DNA from: JBPRGH01 sp051418055
Lineage (GTDB): Bacteria; Bacteroidota; Bacteroidia; Cytophagales; Cyclobacteriaceae
Direction: 5' to 3'
Assembly: GCA_051418055.1 (NCBI GenBank)
Contig: JBPRGH010000081.1
Coordinates: 1 to 11,386 of the forward strand
DNA: 11,386 bases
Shown: positions 1-6,372 of the stretch, in pieces
Layout of the letters: each line of letters opens with the position of its first letter
Position numbering within the stretch: position 1 is the stretch's first letter
Notes under the pieces: generated by a model
What the model was told of the DNA's origin: nothing
The model's database searches: none
What the model saw: only the letters and a program-made list of their open reading frames with translations
Translations under genes and position numbers: made by a program

Positions 1-151
1 TGTACCATACTTCAAGACTCAAAAGTTGCAGAACCACACTCGCAAACAGGCACAAGGCACTATACGGATATCGGCTACATGCACGAAAGGAGATAGTAGC
101 TAACGCTCTGTCATCCTTACTTCATGTGTTTCCCGGCGGGAAATTTTAGTT
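1..151. other. Intergenic, no gene seen
   Basis: No convincing coding sequence lies here. A weak 7-bp rhythm is visible around 47-74, as two adjacent pairs of similar heptamers (CAGGCAC/AAGGCAC and TATACGG/ATATCGG). The 17-mer at 59-75 (ACTATACGGATATCGGC) recurs with two differences at 3123-3139. An ORF running from 124 to 387 is mostly the palindromic repeat read in one frame and is not considered a gene. Confidence 0.5.
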
Positions 152-328
152 CTCGCAATGACGGGAAATTGGGGGTTTATACGTCATTGCGAGGAGGCAA
201 TATAAGTTGTATTTTTTTGCAGAAGTTCTGTGCCGACGAAGCAATCTTTCCATCTGATCGACAGATTGCTTCGCTCGTGCTAAACTCTAATAATGTGACA
301 TTAGGTGGTTTACTCGCTCGCAATGACG
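152..328. repeat. Palindromic CGTCATTGCGAG repeat element, copy 1
   Basis: A nested inverted repeat. Outer arms CGTCATTGCGAG (182-193) and CTCGCAATGACG (317-328) are perfect 12-bp complements. Inner arms CGAAGCAATCT (237-247) and AGATTGCTTCG (263-273) are perfect 11-bp complements around a 15-nt loop. A further copy of the outer arm at 152-163 is inverted relative to 182-193, so a second truncated element probably abuts on the left. It begins 8 bp beyond the wbpB stop codon. The layout is that of a MITE-like or REP-like dispersed palindrome. No transposase is present to mobilise it. A diverged copy lies at 3922-4120. Confidence 0.8.
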
Positions 329-335
329 GGAAGAA

Positions 336-1298
336 CTACAACTCAAAAGGATGTCTTGCCGGAGGGAGTTTTGCTAAAGGGTGGTAGTCTCCTTTTAAAC
401 CTGCCGGTGTGGCATTACGAATTTCATAAGCTATATTAATGGAATCCTTTGCATCTTCCAGACCAAAACCTTTTCCTGATAAAATATGCTTATAGCTTCC
501 TATATGCAGGTCTGTAAATCCTTTGCTGAATTCAATTTCCTCTCCTTCTACTGTTATAGACCGGTAGGTCCGCTGCCCTTTTTCTTTAACCTCCTGCGGG
601 ATGGTATCATAATTTATGCTTAAAAACCATCTTACCCTTGCTTTCTCCAGCTCCAGGAATCCTGCTGCACGATCATGTGTATGAACGTGAACCACATTCT
701 TTCTTACATCACCAAATATCCAGGTTAGCATATCAAAAAAGTGGATGCCAATATTGGTTGCTATGCCACCTGATTTAGTCACATCTCCTTTCCAGCTGGT
801 ATAATACCAGGAGCCCCTGCTTGTCAGGTAAGTAAGATCAATATCATAGACTTTATTACCTGAAGCTTCTACTTTCTTTTTTAATTCGATAATGCTGGGA
901 TGGAGCCTGAGCTGAAGTATATTGTATATCTTTTTATCGTACTCCTTTTCAATATTTTCAAGGGCTTCTATATTCCATGGGTTTAGTACAAGAGGCTTTT
1001 CACAAATGGCATGAGCATGATGCCTTAGGGCAAACCTAATATGTGAATCATGCAGATAGTTTGGTGTGCAGATACTTACGTAATCAATTGCTGTGTCTTT
1101 TCTGCGGATCTTGTCTATATGCCGGTCAAACCGCTCAAATTCAGTAAAAAAAGCTGCGTCTGGAAAGTAGCTATCTATAATGCCAACACTATCAAAAGGA
1201 TCCAGTGCTGCCACAATATCATTTCCTGTTTCTTTTATAGCCTGCAAATGTCGTGGTGCGATATATCCGGCAGTACCTATAATAGCAAAATTTTTCAT
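336..1298 (-). CDS. wbpB: UDP-GlcNAcA 3-dehydrogenase, Gfo/Idh/MocA family (WbpB/WlbA-like)
   Basis: Predicted NAD-dependent oxidation of the C3 hydroxyl of UDP-N-acetylglucosaminuronic acid, the first step toward UDP-2,3-diacetamido-2,3-dideoxyglucuronate, in the cytoplasm. The 320-residue protein has an N-terminal Rossmann segment (GTAGYIAPRH, residues 8-17), the family's E-K-P motif at 100-102, the LYNILQLR-like stretch YNILQLR at 125-131 and a conserved GIATNIGIHFFDML block at 178-191 with His186. From memory, the order and wording of these blocks closely match Pseudomonas WbpB and Bordetella WlbA. Its ATG overlaps the stop of the acetyltransferase gene by 4 bp (ATGA), so the two are translationally coupled. 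It is the last gene of the cluster in the window. The assignment to this subfamily is firm; substrate follows from the wbpE/wbpD neighbours. Confidence 0.92.
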   Translation of the reverse strand: MKNFAIIGTAGYIAPRHLQAIKETGNDIVAALDPFDSVGIIDSYFPDAAFFTEFERFDRHIDKIRRKDTAIDYVSICTPNYLHDSHIRFALRHHAHAICEKPLVLNPWNIEALENIEKEYDKKIYNILQLRLHPSIIELKKKVEASGNKVYDIDLTYLTSRGSWYYTSWKGDVTKSGGIATNIGIHFFDMLTWIFGDVRKNVVHVHTHDRAAGFLELEKARVRWFLSINYDTIPQEVKEKGQRTYRSITVEGEEIEFSKGFTDLHIGSYKHILSGKGFGLEDAKDSINIAYEIRNATPAGLKGDYHPLAKLPPARHPFEL

Positions 1299-1876
1299 TT
1301 AACCTTCGTTACCTCGTTATCTTTAAAAATATACTTCTCTCCACTTTCCGGGCAGATTGCTTCATTGTTTGCATCAAAATTTAGTCTGTGACCAAACTCA
1401 CTCATCCACCCTATCTGCCGTGAAGGATTCCCTACCACCAAAGCATAGGCGGGAACATTTTTCGTTACCACCGTACCGGCTCCTATAAAGGCAAACTCAC
1501 CAATATCATGTCCACAAACTATGGTCGCGTTGGCACCAATTGAAGCTCCTCTTTTTACAGTTGTTTTTGAATAGTTTCCTCTTCTGTTTACCGCACTTCT
1601 AGGATTTGTTACATTGGTAAATACCATTGATGGCCCAAGGAAAACATCATCTTCACAAATCACTCCTGTATATATGGAAACATTATTCTGGATCTTTACA
1701 TTATCTCCTAAAATCACTTCAGGAGAAACCACCACATTTTGCCCGAGATTACATTTTTTACCTATTTTACAATCAGGCATAATATGTGAGAAGTGCCATA
1801 TTTTTGTTCCCTCTCCTATTTCACAACCTTCATCAATAACGGCTGTTTCATGGGCGAAATACTTTTTGTCACTCAT
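1295..1876 (-). CDS. wbpD: UDP-3-amino-GlcNAcA N-acetyltransferase, left-handed beta-helix (WbpD/WlbB-like)
   Basis: Predicted to transfer acetyl from acetyl-CoA to the 3-amino group of UDP-2-acetamido-3-amino-2,3-dideoxyglucuronate, giving UDP-GlcNAc(3NAc)A. The 193-residue protein shows hexapeptide-repeat sequence from about residue 10 to 150, the signature of a left-handed parallel beta-helix that works as a trimer. Family blocks visible are KIWHFSHI (25-32), LGQNVVVSP (44-52), GPSMVFTNV (81-89) and VGNPSRQIGWMSEFG near 148-162. It overlaps the aminotransferase gene upstream by 8 bp and the dehydrogenase gene downstream by 4 bp, so the three form one tightly coupled operon. The C-terminal tail after residue 165 is lysine-rich and poorly conserved. 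Confidence 0.92.
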   Translation of the reverse strand: MSDKKYFAHETAVIDEGCEIGEGTKIWHFSHIMPDCKIGKKCNLGQNVVVSPEVILGDNVKIQNNVSIYTGVICEDDVFLGPSMVFTNVTNPRSAVNRRGNYSKTTVKRGASIGANATIVCGHDIGEFAFIGAGTVVTKNVPAYALVVGNPSRQIGWMSEFGHRLNFDANNEAICPESGEKYIFKDNEVTKVK

Positions 1877-2993
1877 TGTAAAATGCTTTTATAGTGGAGG
1901 TAATATATTCCAGCTGTTCGTTATTCATTTCAGTATGTATAGGCAAAGAAAGTACTTTTTTAGATAATTCTTCTGCAACAGGAAAATCACCTTTCTTATA
2001 ACCGTAACTGCTATAAGCCTTTTGAAGATGTAAAGGCACAGGGTAATAAATCATTGAAGGTATCCCTTTTTCACTCAAGAATTCCTTCAGCTTATCTCTT
2101 GAACCATCCTCTACCTTTAGCGTATACTGATGATAAACATGAGTAGAATATTTTTCCTGCTTAGGCAAAATGATAGAAGTAATATTATTCAATGATTTAT
2201 CATAAAAAGCTGCCGCCTGGCGTCTGCTTTCGGCATAATTATCAAGATACTTCAATTTTACATTTAAAACAGCTGCCTGAATTGTATCCAGTCTTGAATT
2301 TACACCTATATCATCATGGTGGTACTTTACTTTCTGACCATGATTGGCAATCATTTCGCATCGTTCAGCAAGTGCGGTATTATCTGTCATTAAAGCCCCA
2401 CCATCGCCATAGCATCCTAAATTTTTACTTGGAAAAAATGAAGTAGCGCCAATAGTACCTATAGTTCCTGCTTTTTTAGTTTTGCCATCCAATACATATT
2501 CTGCCCCAACAGCCTGTGCTGCATCTTCAATTACATAAAGATCATATTTTTCAGCAATTTGTAACAGCTCCTTCATTGGGGCACATTGTCCATATAAATG
2601 TACAGGCACTATCGCTTTTGTTCTTGTTGTTATTGCCTCTTCAACTTGTCCAGGAAGAATGTTAAAATTGTCCGGATCTACATCAACAAAGACAGGTTTT
2701 AGCTTTAATAAAGCTATCACTTCTGCAGTTGCCACATACGTATGAACAGGCAGTATAACCTCATCCCCCGGCTCAAGGTTTAAAGCCATCATTGCTATCT
2801 GGAGAGCATCAGTACCATTTCCGCAAGGAATAACATGATTCACATTATTATAATGGGTAAAATTCTCCGCAAATTGCTTTACATCAGGTCCTTTGATGAA
2901 GGCAGTATTCTCAATGACATTAGTTATTGCTGCATTAATTTCCTTCTTTATTTTATCGTATTGGGTACGCAGATCAACCATCTCTATCTTCAT
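1869..2993 (-). CDS. wbpE: PLP-dependent sugar aminotransferase, DegT/DnrJ/EryC1/StrS family (WbpE/WlbC-like)
   Basis: Predicted to aminate the 3-keto sugar made by the WbpB homologue, using glutamate and PLP. The start is placed at the ATG at 2993 (MKIEMVDLRT), giving 374 residues. An in-frame ATG at 3035 would add 14 residues, but it would cross the promoter box and a 7-bp repeat tract, and homologues begin at the MVDLRTQ-type segment. Visible blocks are CGNGTDALQIAM (57-68), PVHTYVATAE (82-91), EDAAQAVGAEY (156-166) and TSFFPSKNLGCYGDGGA (184-200), in which Lys190 is the expected PLP-binding lysine. VNSRLDTIQAA follows. It heads the wbpE-wbpD-wbpB overlap operon and has its own TAGCTTTG box 5 nt upstream. 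Confidence 0.93.
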   Translation of the reverse strand: MKIEMVDLRTQYDKIKKEINAAITNVIENTAFIKGPDVKQFAENFTHYNNVNHVIPCGNGTDALQIAMMALNLEPGDEVILPVHTYVATAEVIALLKLKPVFVDVDPDNFNILPGQVEEAITTRTKAIVPVHLYGQCAPMKELLQIAEKYDLYVIEDAAQAVGAEYVLDGKTKKAGTIGTIGATSFFPSKNLGCYGDGGALMTDNTALAERCEMIANHGQKVKYHHDDIGVNSRLDTIQAAVLNVKLKYLDNYAESRRQAAAFYDKSLNNITSIILPKQEKYSTHVYHQYTLKVEDGSRDKLKEFLSEKGIPSMIYYPVPLHLQKAYSSYGYKKGDFPVAEELSKKVLSLPIHTEMNNEQLEYITSTIKAFYNE

Positions 2994-2998
2994 AAATT

Positions 2999-3006
2999 CA
3001 AAGCTA
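2999..3006 (-). promoter_or_regulatory. Bacteroidota -7 box upstream of wbpE
   Basis: Minus strand TAGCTTTG is an exact match to TAnnTTTG and ends 5 nt before the chosen ATG at 2993. No TTG lies 17-23 bp further upstream; that zone is taken by the heptad tract at 3018-3059. If used, the mRNA would be leaderless or nearly so. This also argues against the start at 3035. Confidence 0.5.
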
Positions 3007-3017
3007 TTGAAAATTTT

Positions 3018-3059
3018 GCAGAGTGCATAGAGCATGGAGCAAAGAGCGGAGAGCGGGGA
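3018..3059. repeat. Heptad tract, six GCNNNGA-type units
   Basis: Six consecutive 7-bp units starting at 3018, 3025, 3032, 3039, 3046 and 3053. Units 2 to 6 fit GCNNNGA; the first is GCAGAGT. The tract lies directly upstream of the wbpE -7 box, where a -33 element would be expected. Confidence 0.75.
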
Positions 3060-3062
3060 ATT

Positions 3063-3126
3063 AGTTGGCAGTTAGCAGTAGCAGTAGGCAAATATATTAG
3101 TCCTGAGTATTGAGTCCATAGGACTC
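3063..3126. repeat. Composite heptad tract AGTNGGC then AGTNNTG
   Basis: AGTTGGC (3063), AGTTAGC (3070), a 6-nt unit AGTAGC (3077) and AGTAGGC (3083) are followed by an AT linker and then 7-bp AGT-started units at 3099, 3106, 3113 and 3120. The order, including the single 6-nt unit, is repeated at 9814-9874. It fills part of the upxY-wbpE spacer. Confidence 0.75.
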
Positions 3127-3231
3127 TACGGATAGCGGCCAGAAGCCTATCAAATTTTGATCACTCAGCAGAGCCAAGCGATTGTGCTGGTGGAAATCAG
3201 CTTTTCGCGATGCAATCGCCATTCTCGTACA

Positions 3232-3250
3232 TCCTCGTTACAAACGAGGA
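3232..3250 (-). other. Hairpin directly after upxY
   Basis: TCCTCGTT (3232-3239) and AACGAGGA (3243-3250) are perfect 8-bp complements with a 3-nt loop, lying 10 nt downstream of the upxY stop on the transcribed strand. No U-run follows, so it is not a classic intrinsic terminator. It could be a pause site, processing site or antitermination target, given the neighbouring NusG paralogue; that is inference. Confidence 0.5.
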
Positions 3251-3260
3251 CGAGGGTTTT

Positions 3261-3758
3261 CTACAGTTTCTTCAACAAAACCTTATCAATCTGTACTTTA
3301 ACTGCCTGACCAATGGAGGGGATAATGACGCGGAAATTTTTCTCTACAGAATTATCGATTATTCCTTTGAATCCTTTGAGGGGGCCATCGATGATTTCAA
3401 CCTCATCTCCTTTTTCGAGTTCATCGTAACCTTCGGCTTCTACGGCGTAACCGGAATCGGTGAGCCTTTTTATCATTTTAAGCTCTTCATCGCGCAGATA
3501 AGCTGGTTTTCCCTCTTGGCGAATATTCCATGAAACACCAGGGATATTCATTATATCCACAATCCGGTGCTCTTCTTCTTTTACAAAAATATAAGAGTTG
3601 AAAAGTGGCACTTCTAATTTCTTTTTACGATCACTCCACTGTCGCATAACTTTAATTGTAGGGAGAAGGACTTCAAAGCCGAATTTTTCGAGATTTTGCT
3701 TTGTCTTTTTTTCCCATCGGGCTTTGGTGTAGAATACGTACCAGTGTTTGTCAGACAT
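3261..3758 (-). CDS. upxY: UpxY-type transcription antiterminator (NusG paralogue)
   Basis: Specialised NusG/RfaH-like elongation factor expected to bind RNA polymerase and let it read through a long polysaccharide operon. The 165-residue protein has an NGN domain at about 5-100, opening with WYVFYTKARWEKK (6-18) and containing LPTIKVMRQW and VPLFNSYIFVKEEE. A KOW domain follows at about 108-165, with KGDEVEIIDGPLKGFKGII. UpxY proteins are usually the first gene of capsule loci in Bacteroides, and here it precedes the wbp genes on the same strand, separated by a 267-bp spacer. Its ATG at 3758 is touched directly by a GAGATNT heptad tract, so no normal ribosome-binding site is visible. The numbering letter used in Bacteroides capsule loci cannot be assigned. 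Confidence 0.88.
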   Translation of the reverse strand: MSDKHWYVFYTKARWEKKTKQNLEKFGFEVLLPTIKVMRQWSDRKKKLEVPLFNSYIFVKEEEHRIVDIMNIPGVSWNIRQEGKPAYLRDEELKMIKRLTDSGYAVEAEGYDELEKGDEVEIIDGPLKGFKGIIDNSVEKNFRVIIPSIGQAVKVQIDKVLLKKL

Positions 3759-3786
3759 GAGATTTGAGATATGAGATTTTAGACTG
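3759..3786. repeat. Heptad tract GAGATNT, abutting the upxY ATG
   Basis: Units GAGATTT (3759), GAGATAT (3766) and GAGATTT (3773), then a diverged TAGACTG (3780), in strict 7-bp spacing. The first unit begins at the base next to the start codon. The same unit family recurs at 6941-6989. Confidence 0.75.
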
Positions 3787-3817
3787 TTACCTACTCTGCA
3801 ATAATTAGATTTTTTTG

Positions 3818-3825
3818 CAAAAATA
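3818..3825 (-). promoter_or_regulatory. Possible -7 box for upxY
   Basis: Minus strand TATTTTTG fits TAnnTTTG, 59 nt upstream of the upxY ATG. No clear TTG is seen 17-23 bp upstream, so this is a weak call. The GAGATNT tract lies between this box and the ATG. Confidence 0.3.
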
Positions 3826-3921
3826 GTTCCTGTGGTGCTTTTAATAAAATCTTGTTAATATTCATTTTAGTTTACTCCTATTTTAATAATCTATCGTTTG
3901 ACTTTAATCGATGAAATTTTA

Positions 3922-4120
3922 ATTTGCCGTTATTTCGGAAAGAACTGGAAAAGTCTCTCATTTTATTTGCCGTCATTGCGAAGAAGCAGGAAAAGTCTCT
4001 AGTATTGCACCATATTTCACGCGACTGAAGCAATCTTTTCAACATTAGGACAGGATTGCTTCGTCGGCAGAAGGTTCATTTTAAAAATATTAACCTTTCT
4101 TAAGGCTCCTCGAAATGACG
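3922..4120. repeat. Palindromic CGTCATTGCGAG-type element, copy 2 (diverged), with internal direct repeat
   Basis: Arm CGTCATTGCGAA (3971-3982) faces an imperfect partner CTCGAAATGACG (4109-4120). Inner arms GAAGCAATC (4027-4035) and GATTGCTTC (4054-4062) are perfect 9-bp complements. The left end is duplicated: 3922-3958 and 3965-4000 both start ATTTGCCGT and end GGAAAAGTCTCT. It resembles the element at 152-328 but is more decayed. Confidence 0.7.
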
Positions 4121-4170
4121 AGAAATGGCTGGTCTCCGGGATTGTAACTATGACATCGCTATCTCCGCTC

Positions 4171-4223
4171 ATCGGTCAGACGCTCTTCCCGCATGCATAC
4201 GCGTATCCAGCCTTCAGACCGCG
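4171..4223 (-). repeat. 3' hairpin repeat family, copy 1 (after kdsA)
   Basis: On the minus strand the outer arms are CGGTCTGAAGGCT and AGCGTCTGACCG around the conserved loop GGATACGCGTATGCATGCGG. It starts 30 nt downstream of the kdsA stop and has the same orientation as kdsA. The loop and flanks match the copies at 9878-9925 and 10561-10608, including the shared 3' flank GACCGATGAGCGG with the latter. No U-tract follows it. Confidence 0.75.
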
Positions 4224-4250
4224 CCCTACCCGACATCAGAGCTCTGACTT

Positions 4251-5075
4251 CTATTTCCCTATTTCCCAGATCCTCTTCAGGTCAATCAAAAACTTCTCCA
4301 TCTGATCTAAAGGAATCATGTTCGGTCCGTCGCTTAATGCTTTTGCCGGCTCTGGATGAGTTTCAATGAAAAAGCCATCTACTCCTGCCGCTGCGGCTGC
4401 CTTTGCAAGATATGGGGCATATTCGCGATTTCCTCCTGAGCTCCCTCCTGCTCCTCCCGGACGCTGAACGCTATGGGTTACGTCAAAGATCACAGGGGCA
4501 TATTGGCGCATGATAGGCAATGAGCGTACATCTACCACCAGGTTGTTATACCCAAAAGTGGTTCCCCGTTCTGTGAGGATCACGTTGTTATTACCAGCGC
4601 TTTTAATTTTATTCACCGCATACTGCATATCCTCCGGTGACATAAATTGGCCTTTCTTAACTTTAACAGTTTTACCTGTTTCAGCAGCAGCAAGTAAAAG
4701 ATCTGTCTGTCTACACAGGAATGCCGGGATTTGAAGCACGTCCGCAACTTCCGCCACTTTTTCCGCCTGATAAGATTCATGAATATCTGTTACCACAGGT
4801 ACATTCAACTCTTCTTTAACGGTCTTTAGAATCTCGAGCCCCTCTTCCATGCTCTTTCCACGATAAGAGCCCACTGAGGTACGATTGGCTTTGTCAAATG
4901 AAGCCTTAAAGACGTACTGAATATCTAGTTTATCTGTGATTTCTTTTACTTTTTTTCCAATGGTAAGACAAAGCTCCAAGTTTTCCGCTGCGCAGGGGCC
5001 GGCAAAGAGGATCATTTTGTCATTACCTACGGAAATGGTGTTATTTATTTTAACTGGTGTGGTATATTTTTTCAT
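4251..5075 (-). CDS. kdsA: 3-deoxy-8-phosphooctulonate (Kdo-8-P) synthase
   Basis: Condenses phosphoenolpyruvate with D-arabinose 5-phosphate to give Kdo-8-phosphate, the first committed step of Kdo synthesis for lipopolysaccharide; cytoplasmic. The 274 residues are the normal length for the TIM-barrel family. Visible motifs are AGPC (25-28), KASFDKANRTS (57-67), TDIHE (96-100), CRQTDLLLAAA (121-131), KKGQFMSPEDM (140-150), RGTTFGYNN (170-178) and a G/S-rich RPGGAGGSSGGNRE loop (205-218). Cys28, His201, Glu238 and Asp249 sit at nearly the same spacing as the metal ligands of the Aquifex enzyme (Cys11, His185, Glu222, Asp233), so a metal-dependent enzyme is predicted. Its ATG follows a TAGCTTTG box by 7 nt. 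Confidence 0.96.
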   Translation of the reverse strand: MKKYTTPVKINNTISVGNDKMILFAGPCAAENLELCLTIGKKVKEITDKLDIQYVFKASFDKANRTSVGSYRGKSMEEGLEILKTVKEELNVPVVTDIHESYQAEKVAEVADVLQIPAFLCRQTDLLLAAAETGKTVKVKKGQFMSPEDMQYAVNKIKSAGNNNVILTERGTTFGYNNLVVDVRSLPIMRQYAPVIFDVTHSVQRPGGAGGSSGGNREYAPYLAKAAAAAGVDGFFIETHPEPAKALSDGPNMIPLDQMEKFLIDLKRIWEIGK

Positions 5076-5082
5076 GATATTG

Positions 5083-5090
5083 CAAAGCTA
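5083..5090 (-). promoter_or_regulatory. Bacteroidota -7 box upstream of kdsA
   Basis: Minus strand TAGCTTTG is an exact TAnnTTTG match 7 nt before the kdsA ATG. No TTG is seen 17-23 bp upstream. It is identical to the box before wbpE and one base different from the box before kdsC. Confidence 0.5.
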
Positions 5091-5117
5091 ATAGTTTTGA
5101 GAGAATAACGCGACCCT

Positions 5118-5174
5118 AATCGGTCAGACGACGTGCCTCCCTTGTAAGCTCGCGCACAGTCATGCAGACTGATT
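5118..5174 (-). repeat. Possible relic of the 3' hairpin repeat
   Basis: ATCGGTCAGACG at 5119-5130 is identical to 4171-4182, an arm of the hairpin family. The far end (AGACTGATT, 5166-5174) can still pair with 5118-5126 over about 8 bp with one G-T wobble. The loop has lost the conserved sequence. On the minus strand it would lie 3' of the epimerase gene, as in the other copies. Confidence 0.4.
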
Positions 5175-5256
5175 CCAAAGCGCAAAATTGGCATTAAAAA
5201 TTCTCACCCTAAATACCGGTCAGACCGGAGTGTAAATTATCAAAAAGTAAGATTCT

Positions 5257-5358
5257 TTATTTGCCCTTAACCATGTAAAAAGGCAGTTCAATTTTAATTA
5301 CTTTCATTATATTGATGAATAAGCTTTTGCTAAAAACAACAAGCAATAGCTTTCTCAC
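5257..5358 (-). other. Short 33-codon ORF, gene remnant or chance
   Basis: A GTG at 5358 opens a 33-residue reading frame (hydrophobic and basic, beginning MRKLLLVVFSKS, ending VKGK) between the epimerase stop and kdsA, with GGA 9 nt upstream. An internal ATG would leave only 16 residues. The same frame is open further back into the end of the epimerase gene. I do not recognise it. It may be the decayed end of a lost gene or a chance ORF in AT-rich DNA. Confidence 0.15.
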
Positions 5359-5371
5359 CTGACTTCCGGAA

Positions 5372-6328
5372 TTAGCTTCGCGAATTCTCTTTAAACCAGT
5401 TGTACGTTTTCTCCAGACCCTCTCTTATCTCAACCTTAGGTTCATAGCTTATCAGTTCTTTTGCCTTACTAACATCAGCAAGGCTGTGCAGGATATCGCC
5501 CTGTCGTGGTGGTCCATAGTTAGGCTGAATATCCTTTCCTGCCGCTTCTTTAATATAAGTAAATAATTCAGTCAATGTTGTGGAGTCACCACAAGCTACA
5601 TTATAAACCTGATTAACAGCTTCTTTATTATCAGTTGTCAATGAATTAAAATTAGCCTGAACCACATTATCGACATAGGTAAAATCCCGGGAGATGGTGC
5701 CGTCTCCATTAATTGTTGGTGCTTCATCTTTTAAGACATGATCGATGAACTTTGGAATTACCGCTGCATATGCTCCATTGGGATCCTGCCTGGGGCCGAA
5801 TACATTAAAGTAGCGTAGGCCTATTGTCTCCAGTCCATAGGTTTTATAAAAAACATCCGCATAAAGCTCATTAACATATTTTGTAATGGCATAAGGAGAC
5901 AGTGGTTTACCTATCTTATCTTCCACTTTTGGCAATCCAATTGAATCTCCATATGTACTTGATGAAGCGGCATATACCAAACGTTTAACCTTATTATCGC
6001 GTGCAGCAACTAACATATTTAAAAATCCACCGATATTTACCTCATTGGAAGTAATAGGATCTTTTATTGAGCGTGGTACAGAGCCCAACGCCGCCTGATG
6101 CAGCACATAATCCATTCCCTCACAAGCATTATTGCAGGTATCCAAATCTCTGATATCCCCTTCTATAAATTCAAACCTGCTGTTCGAATCAAAGTCTTTC
6201 AAATTTTGCAAATGACCGGTGGAAAGGTTATCGAGTACCCTTACAAGCTCTACCTCTTCCTTATTTAATAAATATTCCACTAGATTTGAGCCAATAAAAC
6301 CGGCTCCACCTGTAACTAGTATTTTCAT
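5372..6328 (-). CDS. wbpP: UDP-N-acetylglucosamine 4-epimerase, extended SDR (WbpP-like)
   Basis: Predicted to interconvert UDP-GlcNAc and UDP-GalNAc (or the corresponding uronic acids) using bound NAD. The 318-residue protein has the glycine-rich GGAGFIG (7-13), an SSSTYGD block (122-128), and the catalytic Tyr146-x3-Lys150 (YAITK). Blocks CNNACEGMDYVLHQAALGSV (65-84), QDPNGAYAAVIPKF (181-194) and HSLADVSKA (281-289) are, from memory, very close to Pseudomonas WbpP. Ser282 sits where WbpP has Ser306, the small gate residue that admits N-acetylated substrates; E. coli GalE has Tyr. It lies 44 bp downstream of kdsC on the same strand. Those 44 bp are almost wholly five heptads abutting its ATG, so no ribosome-binding site is visible. 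Confidence 0.9.
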   Translation of the reverse strand: MKILVTGGAGFIGSNLVEYLLNKEEVELVRVLDNLSTGHLQNLKDFDSNSRFEFIEGDIRDLDTCNNACEGMDYVLHQAALGSVPRSIKDPITSNEVNIGGFLNMLVAARDNKVKRLVYAASSSTYGDSIGLPKVEDKIGKPLSPYAITKYVNELYADVFYKTYGLETIGLRYFNVFGPRQDPNGAYAAVIPKFIDHVLKDEAPTINGDGTISRDFTYVDNVVQANFNSLTTDNKEAVNQVYNVACGDSTTLTELFTYIKEAAGKDIQPNYGPPRQGDILHSLADVSKAKELISYEPKVEIREGLEKTYNWFKENSRS

Positions 6329-6363
6329 TTTTAGTAATTAGTATTTAGTCCTGAGTCTTGAGT
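6329..6363. repeat. Heptad tract, five NNNNAGT units between kdsC and wbpP
   Basis: Five consecutive units ending in AGT, at 6329, 6336, 6343, 6350 and 6357. The first unit begins at the base next to the epimerase ATG, and the tract takes up 35 of the 44 intergenic bases. Confidence 0.85.
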
Positions 6364-6372
6364 GATTTAATT

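Noticed and set aside
124..387. 87-codon plus-strand ORF
   Set aside because: It is mostly the CGTCATTGCGAG palindromic repeat read in one frame and overlaps the end of wbpB on the other strand.
2994..3035. Upstream ATG for wbpE adding 14 residues
   Set aside because: It would cross the TAGCTTTG box and enter the repeat tract; family members start at the MVDLRTQ-like segment.
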